Shown here: positions 25,404 to 34,416 of the stretch, in pieces
Numbering within the stretch: the first letter of the stretch is position 1
Layout of the letters: every line of letters starts with the position of its first letter
Assembly: GCA_013151215.1 (NCBI GenBank)
Contig: JAADIS010000029.1
Span: 1 to 48,182, forward strand
Length of the DNA stretch: 48,182 bases
DNA from: Chlorobiota bacterium
GTDB taxonomy: Bacteria > Bacteroidota > Bacteroidia > Bacteroidales > F082
Direction: 5' to 3'
Made by a program: the position numbers and the translations under genes
The notes under the pieces: generated by a model
Seen by the model: only the letters and a program-made list of their open reading frames with translations
What the model was told of the DNA's origin: nothing
The model's database searches: none

Positions 25404-26462
25404 ATGAGGATGAAAGGAAAGTTTGTAAAAGTCATATCGAACCTAACTTTTTGGCATATAGTATTTTGGATGTCGAATATTGTATTGTTCACATTTCCGT
25501 TTTTCTTAACGGCCTCAAATACTGATGAGTTTCATCTTAACAAACTCTATCCAACTGCTATTTATACCTTCTACCTGATAACAATAGTATATATCAATTA
25601 TTTCTTCCTAATTCCCCGATATGCGGCAAAACGCAAGATAGGCAAGTATTTTCTGGCTGTTAGCCTTATCGTTTTGGTAAATAGCATCTTTTTTGTTATT
25701 ACTTTTAGCATTATAATAAATATACGACTGAGTTTTCAGAATGCAGTATCATTCTCTGTTCTTGAAATTGTTTATGTAATTATTACATCTTTTTTTAAGT
25801 TTTTCAAAGAATGGGTGGAAAACCAGGGGCTTCAGTTAAAAATTGCCATGGTCGAGAAGCAAAAGGCCGAAGCCGAGCTTATAGCATTGAAATCGCAGCT
25901 TAACCCGCATTTTCTTTTCAATGTCCTAAACAGTATTTATTCCCATAGTATGTTAAACCCCGAAGCCGCACCTTCAATTATACTTAAACTTTCGGAACTG
26001 ATGGGGTATATTCTTTATGAATGCAAGGAAAAATTGGTTTCTTTACAAAAGGAAATGGACTTTTTAATGAATTATATCGAACTCGAGCAAATAAGGACTG
26101 AAGATGAGCTTGATATCAATATGGATATATCAAATACAAAAGATATTTTGGTTCCACCCTTACTTTTTATACCTTTGGTGGAGAATGCTTTTAAGCATAG
26201 TGTTTCGGCTGACGAACAAGAGAAAACGATTTCTCTTAAGATGGAGGTCAGTAACGACAATCTGTTGTTTGATCTTTGCAATACTAAAACGGAAAGTTTG
26301 AATGCGGGAAAGAAGAGGCTTAATAGCGGAATAGGCATAGAAAATGTTAAAAAGCGTCTCAATTTGTTGTATCCAGGAATGCATAGTCTTGTAATAAATG
26401 AAACCAAGACCACTTATTGCATTAAAGTTAAAATAAAGAAATTGAGGCAGATAAATATTTAG
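25404..26462 (+). CDS. LytS-type sensor histidine kinase 1
   Basis: A 352-aa inner-membrane kinase with four predicted membrane segments in the first 130 residues, a short coiled linker (KIAMVEKQKAEAEL), a His_kinase domain with phospho-acceptor His 169 (LNPHFLFN) and a GHKL ATPase domain (PPLLFIPLVENAFKHS, about 250-265; GIGIENVKKRL near 310). It has no sensor domain outside the membrane. A second kinase of the same architecture follows after 12 bp and then a LytTR regulator, so the three likely form one signalling operon. Start could be the ATG at 25404 or 25410. Confidence 0.9.
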   Translation: MRMKGKFVKVISNLTFWHIVFWMSNIVLFTFPFFLTASNTDEFHLNKLYPTAIYTFYLITIVYINYFFLIPRYAAKRKIGKYFLAVSLIVLVNSIFFVITFSIIINIRLSFQNAVSFSVLEIVYVIITSFFKFFKEWVENQGLQLKIAMVEKQKAEAELIALKSQLNPHFLFNVLNSIYSHSMLNPEAAPSIILKLSELMGYILYECKEKLVSLQKEMDFLMNYIELEQIRTEDELDINMDISNTKDILVPPLLFIPLVENAFKHSVSADEQEKTISLKMEVSNDNLLFDLCNTKTESLNAGKKRLNSGIGIENVKKRLNLLYPGMHSLVINETKTTYCIKVKIKKLRQINI

Positions 26463-26474
26463 ACTAGTTAATAC

Positions 26475-27542
26475 GTGAAGACCAAGGTAAATTTAAACAG
26501 GAATTTGGCTTTTTGGTTAATCCAAATAGTGTTTTGGACGATATATTTTTTCTATGAGATACATTTCGTCTATTCAAAAGCAAAGACCAATATCGATTTC
26601 GCACTTTATCTATTGTTGATGGTATATTTCGGCCTTTTACTGTCCTCTGTGCTGAGATATGTTTATAAGAAAATACAAGACAAATGGAATTCGAGGTCGT
26701 TACTGATTGTTTTTGTTGTACTGTGCTCTGCTTTACTGTCGTTCGTATGGGTAATTGAGGTGTCCGTCCTCGATAAGCTTTTAAGCCTTAAGGGATATTC
26801 CGTTACTCCCTCAACTTTTTATTTTTATTTTAAGGACTTTTTTTCCGGCTTTATCCTCCTCTTGTTTTGGAGTTCGCTTTATCTGGCTTTTAAGTTATGG
26901 GAAAATTGGGAAGCAAGCAATAAAATCGCACTCACTGTTGAAGAACTTAAAACCCAAAAACTTGAGGCTGAGTTAAATGCATTGAAAACCCAATTAAACC
27001 CTCATTTTTTGTTCAACGTACTAAATAGTATTTATTCCAACAGTTTGATGAAATCAGACATAACACCTTCAATAGTATTACGGTTGTCTGATTTAATGAG
27101 CTATATACTTTACGATTGCAAGGCGGAAAAGGTTTCCTTGCAAAAAGAAGTGGAATTCATTCAAAATTATATAGAACTTGAAAAAATCAGGCTTGAGGAT
27201 GAAATCGAAGTAGAATTTGATATCGACAGTTTAAACTCGGTATTAATACCGCCTTTGCTTTTTGTGCCATTGGTGGAGAATGCATTTAAGCATGGCCTTG
27301 GGTCGCTACCTGAAAAAAAACGACTCTCTTTGACTATTAAAATAGAAAGTGGCACATTTGTTTTTAAAATTGAAAACTCCAAGGGCCTTGCCCCAAGCAG
27401 CAACAAAACCTCCAAAGGAGGCATTGGCATCAACAATGTCAAAAAAAGGCTGGAATTACTATATCCCAACCGCCATTCAATTATAGTTGAAGATGGTGAA
27501 AAAGATTTCAAAGTGGAAATACTAATATTTGAATTTAAATAG
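26475..27542 (+). CDS. LytS-type sensor histidine kinase 2
   Basis: A 355-aa paralogue of the preceding gene: four membrane segments (about 12-30, 42-62, 73-95 and 120-140), a linker with LTVEELKTQKLEAEL, phospho-acceptor His 177 (LNPHFLFN) and the ATPase region PPLLFVPLVENAFKHG. Start codon is GTG at 26475. Local similarity to kinase 1 is strong in the kinase core (both read SLQKEv/m-FiqNYIELE-IR) and weak in the membrane part, suggesting duplication followed by divergence of signal detection. The response regulator starts two bases after its stop codon. Confidence 0.9.
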   Translation: MKTKVNLNRNLAFWLIQIVFWTIYFFYEIHFVYSKAKTNIDFALYLLLMVYFGLLLSSVLRYVYKKIQDKWNSRSLLIVFVVLCSALLSFVWVIEVSVLDKLLSLKGYSVTPSTFYFYFKDFFSGFILLLFWSSLYLAFKLWENWEASNKIALTVEELKTQKLEAELNALKTQLNPHFLFNVLNSIYSNSLMKSDITPSIVLRLSDLMSYILYDCKAEKVSLQKEVEFIQNYIELEKIRLEDEIEVEFDIDSLNSVLIPPLLFVPLVENAFKHGLGSLPEKKRLSLTIKIESGTFVFKIENSKGLAPSSNKTSKGGIGINNVKKRLELLYPNRHSIIVEDGEKDFKVEILIFEFK

Positions 27543-27544
27543 TC

Positions 27545-28255
27545 ATGGAAGTAAAATGTTTGATAATTGACGACGAACCTGCCGCAATAAGAGTAGTTGA
27601 AAGTTATTTAATGAATCTTGAAAACTTCAAGTTAATTGCGAAGTGCAAATCAACTACCGAGGCTTTTAAGGCTTTAAATGAAAATGAAATTGATTTATTG
27701 TTCCTGGATATAAACATGCCAGGTTTAAGCGGGCTTGAATTGCTCAAATCGCTCAGGGAACCGCCCTTGGCAATAATAACAACTGCTTATAGGGAATATG
27801 CAGTAGAAAGCTTTGAGCTGGAAGTTGTTGATTATTTGCACAAACCGTTTTCTTTCGATAGGTTTTTTAAAGCAATTCAACGTGTTGAGGAGAAACTGGA
27901 GAACAGGAAATTTATTATGTCTGGCGAGCTAAAAGCTTCACAACAAACCAAAGAATATTTGTTTATCAAATCTGATAAAAAGCACTATAGAATTCGATAT
28001 GACGATCTATTATTTATTGAATCAATGGGTGATTATTGCAAATTCATTACCAAAGACAAAACTTATTTATCATACATTACCCTTAAAAAACTTTTGGAAA
28101 TCCTCCCGTCAAACTTCATCCGGGTGCATAAATCTTTTATCGTTCAGTTCGACAAAGTTGATATGGTTGAAGGCAATGTAATCAAAATACAGCAAAGCGA
28201 GGTCCCAATCGGCTATAGCTACAGAAAGGATTTTATTAAATATCTTGATCCTTAA
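27545..28255 (+). CDS. LytTR-family response regulator
   Basis: A 236-aa transcription regulator. The receiver domain (about 1-120) has the acidic pair DDE (9-11), phospho-acceptor Asp 55 (LFLDINMPG), Thr in IITTAY and Lys in YLHKPF. The C-terminal LytTR DNA-binding domain (about 138-235) contains IRYDDLLFIESMGDYCKF and RVHKSFIVQ. It is predicted to be phosphorylated by either or both of the two LytS kinases upstream. Likely targets are nearby genes (esterases, ABC exporter), which is inference from location. Confidence 0.93.
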   Translation: MEVKCLIIDDEPAAIRVVESYLMNLENFKLIAKCKSTTEAFKALNENEIDLLFLDINMPGLSGLELLKSLREPPLAIITTAYREYAVESFELEVVDYLHKPFSFDRFFKAIQRVEEKLENRKFIMSGELKASQQTKEYLFIKSDKKHYRIRYDDLLFIESMGDYCKFITKDKTYLSYITLKKLLEILPSNFIRVHKSFIVQFDKVDMVEGNVIKIQQSEVPIGYSYRKDFIKYLDP

Positions 28256-28566
28256 TTGTTTAAACCTGCTTGTTGTTGACAACATAAATCCCTTTTCCGC
28301 AATTTCGGCCTGAGCGTTCAAATGAAATTGTATTGTCGGGGGAAATAAACATTAATAAATCAGTTTAGCCAATTATTTTTGAACAATCAGTAATGGCTTG
28401 TTTTTGCAAAATCCCGCAAATTGATTCGTTTAAATGAATTTGAATGATGTTTGCCTAAATACTTTTTTGGACAGCATTTCAGCCTATATTTTTGTCTGCA
28501 AAAAAATAAGTGAAATATTTTCCCTGCTTTCATATTGTCAATAAAAACAAAAATTGCTGTGCTGCA
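28256..28566 (+). other. Intergenic region between LytTR gene and esterase copy 2
   Basis: A 311-bp gap, AT-rich and without a convincing gene. It contains the promoter at 28466-28494. A short palindrome GTTG-A-CAAC (28274-28282) and a run of TTTAAATGAATTTGAATG-like sequence (28431-28448) are the only other features seen. Confidence 0.45.
28466..28494 (+). promoter_or_regulatory. Promoter of esterase copy 2-ABC exporter operon
   Basis: TTTG at 28466-28469, a 17-nt spacer and TATTTTTG at 28487-28494. The ATG at 28567 lies 72 nt downstream. This indicates the following genes have their own transcript separate from the lytS-lytTR operon. Confidence 0.55.
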
Positions 28567-29865
28567 ATGATGTATAAGCAACTGGTAAAAACGTTGTTAT
28601 TGATGTTTGCGTTCTTGTACACAGCAAGTTGTGTAAGCGAAATCGAAAACAAAAAACAAATACAAGATTGCTTGATTGAAAATACCCATAGATTAAATTC
28701 AATAAGCCCATCGTGCACTAACAACTCAGACCTTCAATTTCTAAAAGAAAAAATCAAGGATGCCGATCTTGTTTTGCTCGGCGAAGCCGGTCACCTTGAT
28801 GGCAGCACATTTGAAGCGAAGACCCGCATTATTAAATTCCTAAATCAGCAAATGGGTTTCGAGGTATTGGTGTTTGAAAGTGGCTTATACGATTGTTTTA
28901 AAGCATGGAATCTATACGAACAAGGTGTTGGGTATGATTCTGCGTTTGGCAGGGGTGTTTTCCCTGTTTGGTCAACAAGCAGACAATTGGATTATTTGAA
29001 AACCTATATCGCAAGAAGCATTGAAACAGGGCACAGGATGGAACTTGCCGGTTGCGACATTCAATTTACGGGAAGTATTGGCCCTCAAAAAAGAGGTGAT
29101 GAATTCAATGAAGATCTGCAGCGGCTTTTCCCTGATGTAAGTATCCCGGAATATTCGATGCTTGTTGACATAATAAGTGATAACAACAAATATTTCCGAC
29201 ATGTCTCGATTAATGATTTTGATACTGTTTCAAGAAAAATTGTTAAATCTCAACTGCAATCCTTAATTAAAAAACTTGAGGATGTAAAGCCCAAATCGCT
29301 TAGGCAGCTGTTTTTTTTGCGCTATCTAAAAAACATCGACAAGAACCTGTATTTTAAATGGAATCTCGATTTCAACAATCTTGATGCTGAAGTTGCTAAC
29401 AGCCGCGACAGAGAAATGGCCCGTAATCTTATTTGGTTAAAGGATACGGTTTATAAACACAAAAAACTTATTGTATGGGGTGCCACTTCCCACCTAATCT
29501 CAAACAGGAGCTTTCTTCAAAATGAGGATAAGATGATTTCAATGGGGAGTTATATCAAAAAACATTACGGTCAAAGATGCTATATAATAGGGTTTTCAAG
29601 TTTTGACGGAATACTTGGAAGTATCAGCCGGAACGAAAGCTACCGGGTCCCGATGGCAAGTAATAAGAGTATCGAATATTTATTGAACCAATCAGGAATT
29701 CAGTATGGTTTTCTTGATAAAAGAGCATTTGCATGTATGGGAGATATATTTATTGCTCGCTTCTTGGGATATTCAAACTATAGTGCAAAATGGAATGAAA
29801 TGTTAGATGCAATGTTATTTATAAACGAAATGAAACCAAATACTGCTAAGGATGAAACCAAGTAA
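28567..29865 (+). CDS. Erythromycin-esterase-family lipoprotein, copy 2
   Basis: A 432-aa predicted lipoprotein; the ATG at 28567 (or 28570) starts a signal with lipobox TASC (Cys 22). The frame is open from 28510 but the upstream part would precede the signal and start close to the predicted transcription start. The family motif is LGEAGHLDGS (Glu 73, His 76), followed by VLVFESGLYD and, later, LIVWGATSHLISN. Similar overall to copy 1 at 23799 but without close identity. It overlaps the ABC ATPase gene by 14 bp, so translation is coupled and the two may work together at the envelope. Confidence 0.82.
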   Translation: MMYKQLVKTLLLMFAFLYTASCVSEIENKKQIQDCLIENTHRLNSISPSCTNNSDLQFLKEKIKDADLVLLGEAGHLDGSTFEAKTRIIKFLNQQMGFEVLVFESGLYDCFKAWNLYEQGVGYDSAFGRGVFPVWSTSRQLDYLKTYIARSIETGHRMELAGCDIQFTGSIGPQKRGDEFNEDLQRLFPDVSIPEYSMLVDIISDNNKYFRHVSINDFDTVSRKIVKSQLQSLIKKLEDVKPKSLRQLFFLRYLKNIDKNLYFKWNLDFNNLDAEVANSRDREMARNLIWLKDTVYKHKKLIVWGATSHLISNRSFLQNEDKMISMGSYIKKHYGQRCYIIGFSSFDGILGSISRNESYRVPMASNKSIEYLLNQSGIQYGFLDKRAFACMGDIFIARFLGYSNYSAKWNEMLDAMLFINEMKPNTAKDETK

Positions 29866-30760
29866 GCTTGTGATAGAAACAAATCAGTTAACGTATAGCT
29901 ATGGTAATTCCCTAGTGATTGATAATATTGACTTAAGTGTTGAAAAAAACTCCATTTACGGGTTTCTTGGCCCTAACGGTGCCGGGAAGACAACAACTAT
30001 AAAACTTCTGGTGGCTTTGCTTCACAGCCGAAGAAATAGCATTAAAATATTCAACAAAGACGTTGTTGCCAACAGGTTGGAAATACTTTCCAAACTCGGT
30101 TCGTTGATAGAAGAACCTTCGCTTTATGATCATCTGTCAGCTTTTGACAACCTCAGACAGAAAGCCATCATCTTTAATCTCGACAATAAAAGAATTGACC
30201 ATGTACTTGAACTGGTTGGTTTAAAATTATCTTCAAAGAAAAAGGTCGGGGAGTTCTCAAGCGGAATGAAGCAGCGTTTAGGTATTGCCAAGGTGTTGCT
30301 CTCTGATCCTGAATTGATTATCCTTGATGAGCCAACAAACGGACTTGACCCTTCGGGAATGATTGAAATAAGGGAGTTGATGAAACACCTTTGCCATGAA
30401 TGTGGCAAAACGATCTTTTTATCAAGTCATTTGCTTGGCGAAATTGAGAAGATTTGTACTGATGTAGGAATCATTAGTAATGGTAAGATAGTGTTTCAGG
30501 GTTCTCTTAACGACTTGAATGAAATAAACAATAAGCAATTGGAAATTTTTACTGGGGAACCTGAAAGGCTCAAGGAATTGTTATTGAAAATGGAATATGA
30601 TTTTTCTCAAAAGGAGAACAAATTTATTCTTTGCTATATATCAGACCAAAGCACTTCAAAACTTATTGAGCTGATTTGCTCCCACAGCATTAGTATCTAC
30701 TCATTGCGAACGATTGAAAAAAGTCTTGAAGACTTATTTGTTAAGTTAACCACAAAATAA
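29852..30760 (+). CDS. ABC transporter ATP-binding protein (BcrA/NatA-like)
   Basis: A 302-aa ATPase of an ABC-2 type exporter. Walker A is GPNGAGKTTT, the signature is FSSGMKQRLG, Walker B is LIILDEPTNGLDPSG and the H-loop is LSSHLL. The C-terminal 80 residues form the extra domain seen in BcrA/DrrA-type proteins. It starts inside the end of the esterase-like gene and is followed after 9 bp by its permease. Role is inferred: export of, or defence against, an amphipathic compound such as a lantibiotic or bacitracin-like peptide. Confidence 0.92.
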   Translation: MKPSKLVIETNQLTYSYGNSLVIDNIDLSVEKNSIYGFLGPNGAGKTTTIKLLVALLHSRRNSIKIFNKDVVANRLEILSKLGSLIEEPSLYDHLSAFDNLRQKAIIFNLDNKRIDHVLELVGLKLSSKKKVGEFSSGMKQRLGIAKVLLSDPELIILDEPTNGLDPSGMIEIRELMKHLCHECGKTIFLSSHLLGEIEKICTDVGIISNGKIVFQGSLNDLNEINNKQLEIFTGEPERLKELLLKMEYDFSQKENKFILCYISDQSTSKLIELICSHSISIYSLRTIEKSLEDLFVKLTTK

Positions 30761-30769
30761 ACAACACTT

Positions 30770-31534
30770 ATGACACTTTTTATTCGGGTTTTGCGCTCAG
30801 AGCTTATAAAGGCAAAAAGGACAAAAGGCTTCCTGATATCTTTTTTGATCCCGCTTATAATTTCTACTATCCTTTTTATTGTATATTATGTTAAATATGA
30901 GTATTTTGTAAGTATGGGAGTTAATCCATGGGTACTAATGGGCACAAATGTGTTCAGGATTATGGGCTTGATAGTGCTTCCAATGTATTTGCTTTTAACT
31001 GCATATATTGTAAACTTCACTGAACACAGGTCGAAAAGCAGGAAAGACCTGTTTACCCTTCCCGTCCCTAAGTTCCATATTTATATGAGCAAGGTTTTGC
31101 TAATCGTTATTTGGTACTTTATATTCATCCTTACGAGTTGCTTTTTATTCTTTCTTAGTGCAGCGCTGCTATCTTTCTTAAGGCCTGAGCTGAGTTTTGA
31201 GGATTACGATTCAAATTATTTGATTATAAAAACCTTTTCTCAATTGTTTGTTTCAGGTTTTGGGATACTTTCGATACAGTTCTTTTTTAGCATCTATTGG
31301 GACGATTTCATTCGTCCGGTTGGGCTTGGTTTTGTTTTCATTATTGTTACGATACTATTAAACTCTTGGAAGTATATATATCTTTTCCCTTATTCTCATC
31401 CGTTTTATGTCTCAAGATCGTTTACAACATATATGGACGAGAAAATCATTTATTATTTATTATATGGGGTTCTGGTTTCCATAGTTTTTTTCATTGGAGG
31501 TTATTTTATGATATTGCAAGACGAAACTAAATGA
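30770..31534 (+). CDS. ABC-2 type transporter permease
   Basis: A 254-aa integral membrane protein with about six segments (roughly residues 18-38, 52-72, 103-130, 156-172, 182-200 and 228-247). The start FIRVLRSELIKAKRTKGF, with the cytosolic RSExxKxxR pattern, is typical of ABC2_membrane_4 (lantibiotic immunity/BcrB-like) permeases. It partners the ATPase encoded just upstream. Confidence 0.85.
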   Translation: MTLFIRVLRSELIKAKRTKGFLISFLIPLIISTILFIVYYVKYEYFVSMGVNPWVLMGTNVFRIMGLIVLPMYLLLTAYIVNFTEHRSKSRKDLFTLPVPKFHIYMSKVLLIVIWYFIFILTSCFLFFLSAALLSFLRPELSFEDYDSNYLIIKTFSQLFVSGFGILSIQFFFSIYWDDFIRPVGLGFVFIIVTILLNSWKYIYLFPYSHPFYVSRSFTTYMDEKIIYYLLYGVLVSIVFFIGGYFMILQDETK

Positions 31535-31980
31535 ACTTGTATTATTATAAGTAGCTCGACCAAAAAACCAAAGTATTATGGTTTTACAAAGCACCAATTA
31601 TATTCTAACTACAATATGTATTAAATTCGTATTGAAAACAGCAATAGGCATAAAACCTGGTTGAACCTTGCAGTTCCCTTAATTAGAACGTTTATATTTA
31701 AGCCCGGAAACGTAATTTATACCCAATAAAAATAAGGCATGCCGAGCCTTAAAAACCTTAAAACCTGTTATAAATTAACATCCCCATTTCCTTAATGCAC
31801 AAACTGTTCATCGCTTCACAGCAAAACATAATTAAATGGCTGTTAATCAGGTCACAACCAATAATAATTTGGATGCTTGGTTTTGGGTAAGCCACTACAT
31901 ATCTAAGTTGTTTAAATATAAAAAGCTTTGATAATTTTGCGGCCTCAAAATAAAAAAAACAGTTCTTTAAATTAAATAAT
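31535..31980 (+). other. Intergenic region before the Mbx-like operon
   Basis: A 446-bp gap containing the promoter at 31908-31939. A weak hairpin with AAAACC/GGTTTT arms lies near 31567-31586 but lacks a T tract. No gene, RNA or other strong repeat is seen. Confidence 0.45.
31908..31939 (+). promoter_or_regulatory. Promoter of the Mbx-like operon
   Basis: TTG at 31908-31910, a 21-nt spacer and TAATTTTG at 31932-31939. The first start codon (31981) is 41 nt downstream. No other promoter of this type was noticed before the operon's terminator, though it was not searched exhaustively. Confidence 0.5.
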
Positions 31981-32979
31981 ATGGACTTATCAGTAAACTA
32001 TTTGGGGCTCGAATTGAAATCACCTTTGGTGGTAGGAAGTTCTAGTTTGACATCTTCTCTCGATCATTTGAAAAAAGCAGAAACTGCAGGTGCAGGTGCT
32101 GTTGTTTTAAAGTCGATTTTCGAAGAGGAAATCTATAACGAATACAATAAAGTTATGGATTATGAAAGAACAGAAGGTGAATCTGAATACGCATATCTTG
32201 ATTATTATGATTTCAAGATCAAACAAGATAATATTCAGAATTACATAAAATTAATCAAGGAAGCCAAATCTGAACTTTCTATTCCGGTTATTGCCAGCAT
32301 TAACTGCAGCAGCAATCATGAATGGATGTTCTTTGCAAAAAAAATTCAGGAGGCAGGTGCCGATGCCATCGAGTTGAACCTTTTCATTTTACCTTCCGAT
32401 TTCAACGCAAGCAGTCATCAGGTCGAAGATTTATACTTCGACATTATTAACAAAGTAAAAGCGGAGATTAATATTCCTTTATCTGTTAAGCTGAGTTATT
32501 ATTCATCGAACCTGGCTGCTTTTCTTAATAAAGTTTCCGAAAGCGGTGTTGATGGAATTGTTCTTTTCAACCGCTTCTTCCATCCTGATTTCGACATCGA
32601 CACATTTGAAGTTACACCTTCGAACGTATTGAGCAACCCCTCGGACCTTGCGATTTCACTACGTTGGATTTCATTGCTTTCGGGCCGTGTTTCCTGCGAT
32701 TTAATTGCATCAACCGGTGTTCATGACGGCTCAGCCCTAATCAAGCAACTCCTTGCGGGTGCCGATGCTGTTCAAGTAGCATCTGTACTTTTCACAAAAG
32801 GCATTGAATATGTTTCCGTTATGCTCGACGATCTCAAGAAATGGATGGAAAAGCATGGCTTTGAGAACATATCTGATTTTAAGGCTAAAATGAGCCAGGT
32901 AAGCGCTCCGAATCCTGCCGAGTACGAGAGAGTTCAGTTCATGAAATATTTCGGTCACAAGAAATACGACCTGGATTAA
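31981..32979 (+). CDS. Dihydroorotate-dehydrogenase-like FMN protein
   Basis: A 332-aa TIM-barrel protein of the DHODH-like family (PRK07565 type). FMN phosphate-binding is suggested by IASTGVHDGSALIKQLLAGADAVQVAS (quoted in part: STGVHDGSALIKQLLAGA, about 242-259). Where true class 1A enzymes have ELNxSCPN with the catalytic Cys, this protein reads ELNLFILPSDF, so it is unlikely to be a normal pyrimidine-pathway enzyme. It leads a long operon of Mrp and complex-I-type genes (17 bp to the next), which suggests a flavin-dependent redox role connected to that complex; this is inference. Confidence 0.82.
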   Translation: MDLSVNYLGLELKSPLVVGSSSLTSSLDHLKKAETAGAGAVVLKSIFEEEIYNEYNKVMDYERTEGESEYAYLDYYDFKIKQDNIQNYIKLIKEAKSELSIPVIASINCSSNHEWMFFAKKIQEAGADAIELNLFILPSDFNASSHQVEDLYFDIINKVKAEINIPLSVKLSYYSSNLAAFLNKVSESGVDGIVLFNRFFHPDFDIDTFEVTPSNVLSNPSDLAISLRWISLLSGRVSCDLIASTGVHDGSALIKQLLAGADAVQVASVLFTKGIEYVSVMLDDLKKWMEKHGFENISDFKAKMSQVSAPNPAEYERVQFMKYFGHKKYDLD

Positions 32980-32995
32980 TTAAAACGAAAACAAA

Positions 32996-33508
32996 ATGGA
33001 AAATCTGAGTTTTTCTTCAAAAATGTCTCGCTTCCTCGTCCTTTGGTTTTTTCTGATGGTCTTGTGGGTTTTGTTTACTGCAAGCTTTGCTGCTCAGGAA
33101 TTACTTGCCGGCCTTGGAGTATCGGCTCTGATAGCAGTATTGTCAGTTAATGTTTTTACTTGCTGTTCGCTGAAAATTTTATACCCAAAAAGCCTCTTTT
33201 ACATCTTTGTGTTCATTATTGTTTTTACTATCGAGCTTGTTAAATCCAACCTTGATGTTGCAAGAAGAGTGCTTACCCCTTCACTGCCTATTAATCCAGG
33301 CATAGTAAAGTTTAAAACAAAATTAAAATCGAATTTTTCGCGCATGGTTCTGGCAAATGCCATTACGCTTACTCCCGGAACTTTGAGCATCGATCTTATC
33401 GACGATACTTTTTATGTTCATTGGATCGATGTTCAGACAACTGATCCCGAACAGGTTCATAAGGAGATAGCGGAAAAATTCGAGAAGATACTTTTAAAAA
33501 TCTTTTAA
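32996..33508 (+). CDS. MrpE/MbhA-type antiporter subunit
   Basis: A 170-aa membrane protein like MnhE/MrpE: three N-terminal membrane segments (about 12-30, 34-52 and 62-82), then a soluble domain with VARRVLTPSLPINPGIVKFKTKL (quoted in part: LPINPGIVKFKTKL) and the family's NAITLTPGTLSIDL motif (about 120-133). In Mrp antiporters and Mbh/Mbx complexes it is part of the sodium/proton-translocating module. It is the first of seven Mrp-type subunits here. Confidence 0.9.
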   Translation: MENLSFSSKMSRFLVLWFFLMVLWVLFTASFAAQELLAGLGVSALIAVLSVNVFTCCSLKILYPKSLFYIFVFIIVFTIELVKSNLDVARRVLTPSLPINPGIVKFKTKLKSNFSRMVLANAITLTPGTLSIDLIDDTFYVHWIDVQTTDPEQVHKEIAEKFEKILLKIF

Positions 33509-33509
33509 T

Positions 33510-33767
33510 ATGACCTACATAATTTATATAGCGCTGTTTTTTATGATTGCCGGGCTCACCATGTCGGCATTCCGTTTCGTAAAAGGGCCAACCGCTGGAG
33601 ACAGGACCGTTGCCCTCGATACTCTTACCATTATAACCGTTGCGGCTATGGTATTGTTATCATATGTTTTTCAACGTATTATTTATTTGGATGTAGCACT
33701 TGTTTATGCAGTTTTAGGATTTATCGGTGTTATTGTAATTGCTAGATATTTGGAGGGTGCCTTATGA
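33510..33767 (+). CDS. MrpF/MbhB-type antiporter subunit
   Basis: An 85-aa protein with three membrane helices and the typical segment RFVKGPTAGDRTVALDTLT (about 23-41) followed by YLDVALVYAVLGFIGV. It is two bases downstream of mrpE and its stop overlaps the next gene's start (ATGA). It belongs to the ion-translocating arm of the complex. Confidence 0.92.
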   Translation: MTYIIYIALFFMIAGLTMSAFRFVKGPTAGDRTVALDTLTIITVAAMVLLSYVFQRIIYLDVALVYAVLGFIGVIVIARYLEGAL

Positions 33768-34135
33768 GTTTATTAGAAATTATTGGCGGTATTTTCATCC
33801 TTGTAGGGAGTGTTTTCCTCTTTCTTGGCGGATTAGGAATCTTCCGCATGCCCGATGTTTATAACCGTCTGCAAGCAGGAACCAAAGCCACAACCCTGGG
33901 TGCCATGAGCGTGATACTAGGTGTGGGCATTAGCCAGGCTGCTACCGACTGGACCTGGATACTTAAAACATTGGTGATAGTAATCTTTATAGCCTATTCA
34001 AATCCGATTAGTTCTCATGCTCTAGCCCGGGCAATGTATAAGCGAAAGAAATTTCCCCTGGTCAAAAGCAAGGCTGAAAACATGGATGCTTATCGCGAAA
34101 TAATTGAAACAGAAAAAGAGGAGGTAAAATCATGA
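33764..34135 (+). CDS. MrpG/MbhC-type antiporter subunit
   Basis: A 123-aa protein with three membrane helices. The signature GGLGIFRMPDVYNRLQAGTKATTLGAM (quoted in part: GIFRMPDVYNRLQAGTKA, about 27-44) is that of MnhG/MrpG. It has a charged C-terminal tail of about 30 residues. ATGA overlaps on both sides point to coupled translation. Confidence 0.93.
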   Translation: MSLLEIIGGIFILVGSVFLFLGGLGIFRMPDVYNRLQAGTKATTLGAMSVILGVGISQAATDWTWILKTLVIVIFIAYSNPISSHALARAMYKRKKFPLVKSKAENMDAYREIIETEKEEVKS

Positions 34136-34416
34136 CTTATATAATATTGATATTCTTTTTGTTAGTGTTAATGGTCGGAGCTGCAATTTATTCGATAGTT
34201 CAAAAAGATTTGCTTTATGCGGTTATTGCCACAGGAGTAATCAGTTTGATACTATCGGCAATATTTCTTCTGTTGCAAGCCCCCGACGTGGCTCTGACCG
34301 AAGCGGCAATCGGTGTCGCGCTCACAACTATTATTTTCATCATCACCATACGCAACACAGTGCGTCATGAAGATGATTTTAAAGACAGGAATGATCTAAA
34401 ATCGGCTATAAAATGA
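34132..34416 (+). CDS. MbhD-type subunit (DUF4040; C-terminal part of MrpA)
   Basis: A 94-aa protein with three membrane helices and the motif LLQAPDVALTEAAIGVALTT (about 45-64), typical of the MbhD/DUF4040 unit that is the C-terminal extension of MrpA in ordinary Mrp antiporters. Its presence as a separate gene, with no full MrpA, marks an Mbh/Mbx-type arrangement and not a free Mrp antiporter. It overlaps both neighbours by ATGA. Confidence 0.9.
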   Translation: MTYIILIFFLLVLMVGAAIYSIVQKDLLYAVIATGVISLILSAIFLLLQAPDVALTEAAIGVALTTIIFIITIRNTVRHEDDFKDRNDLKSAIK

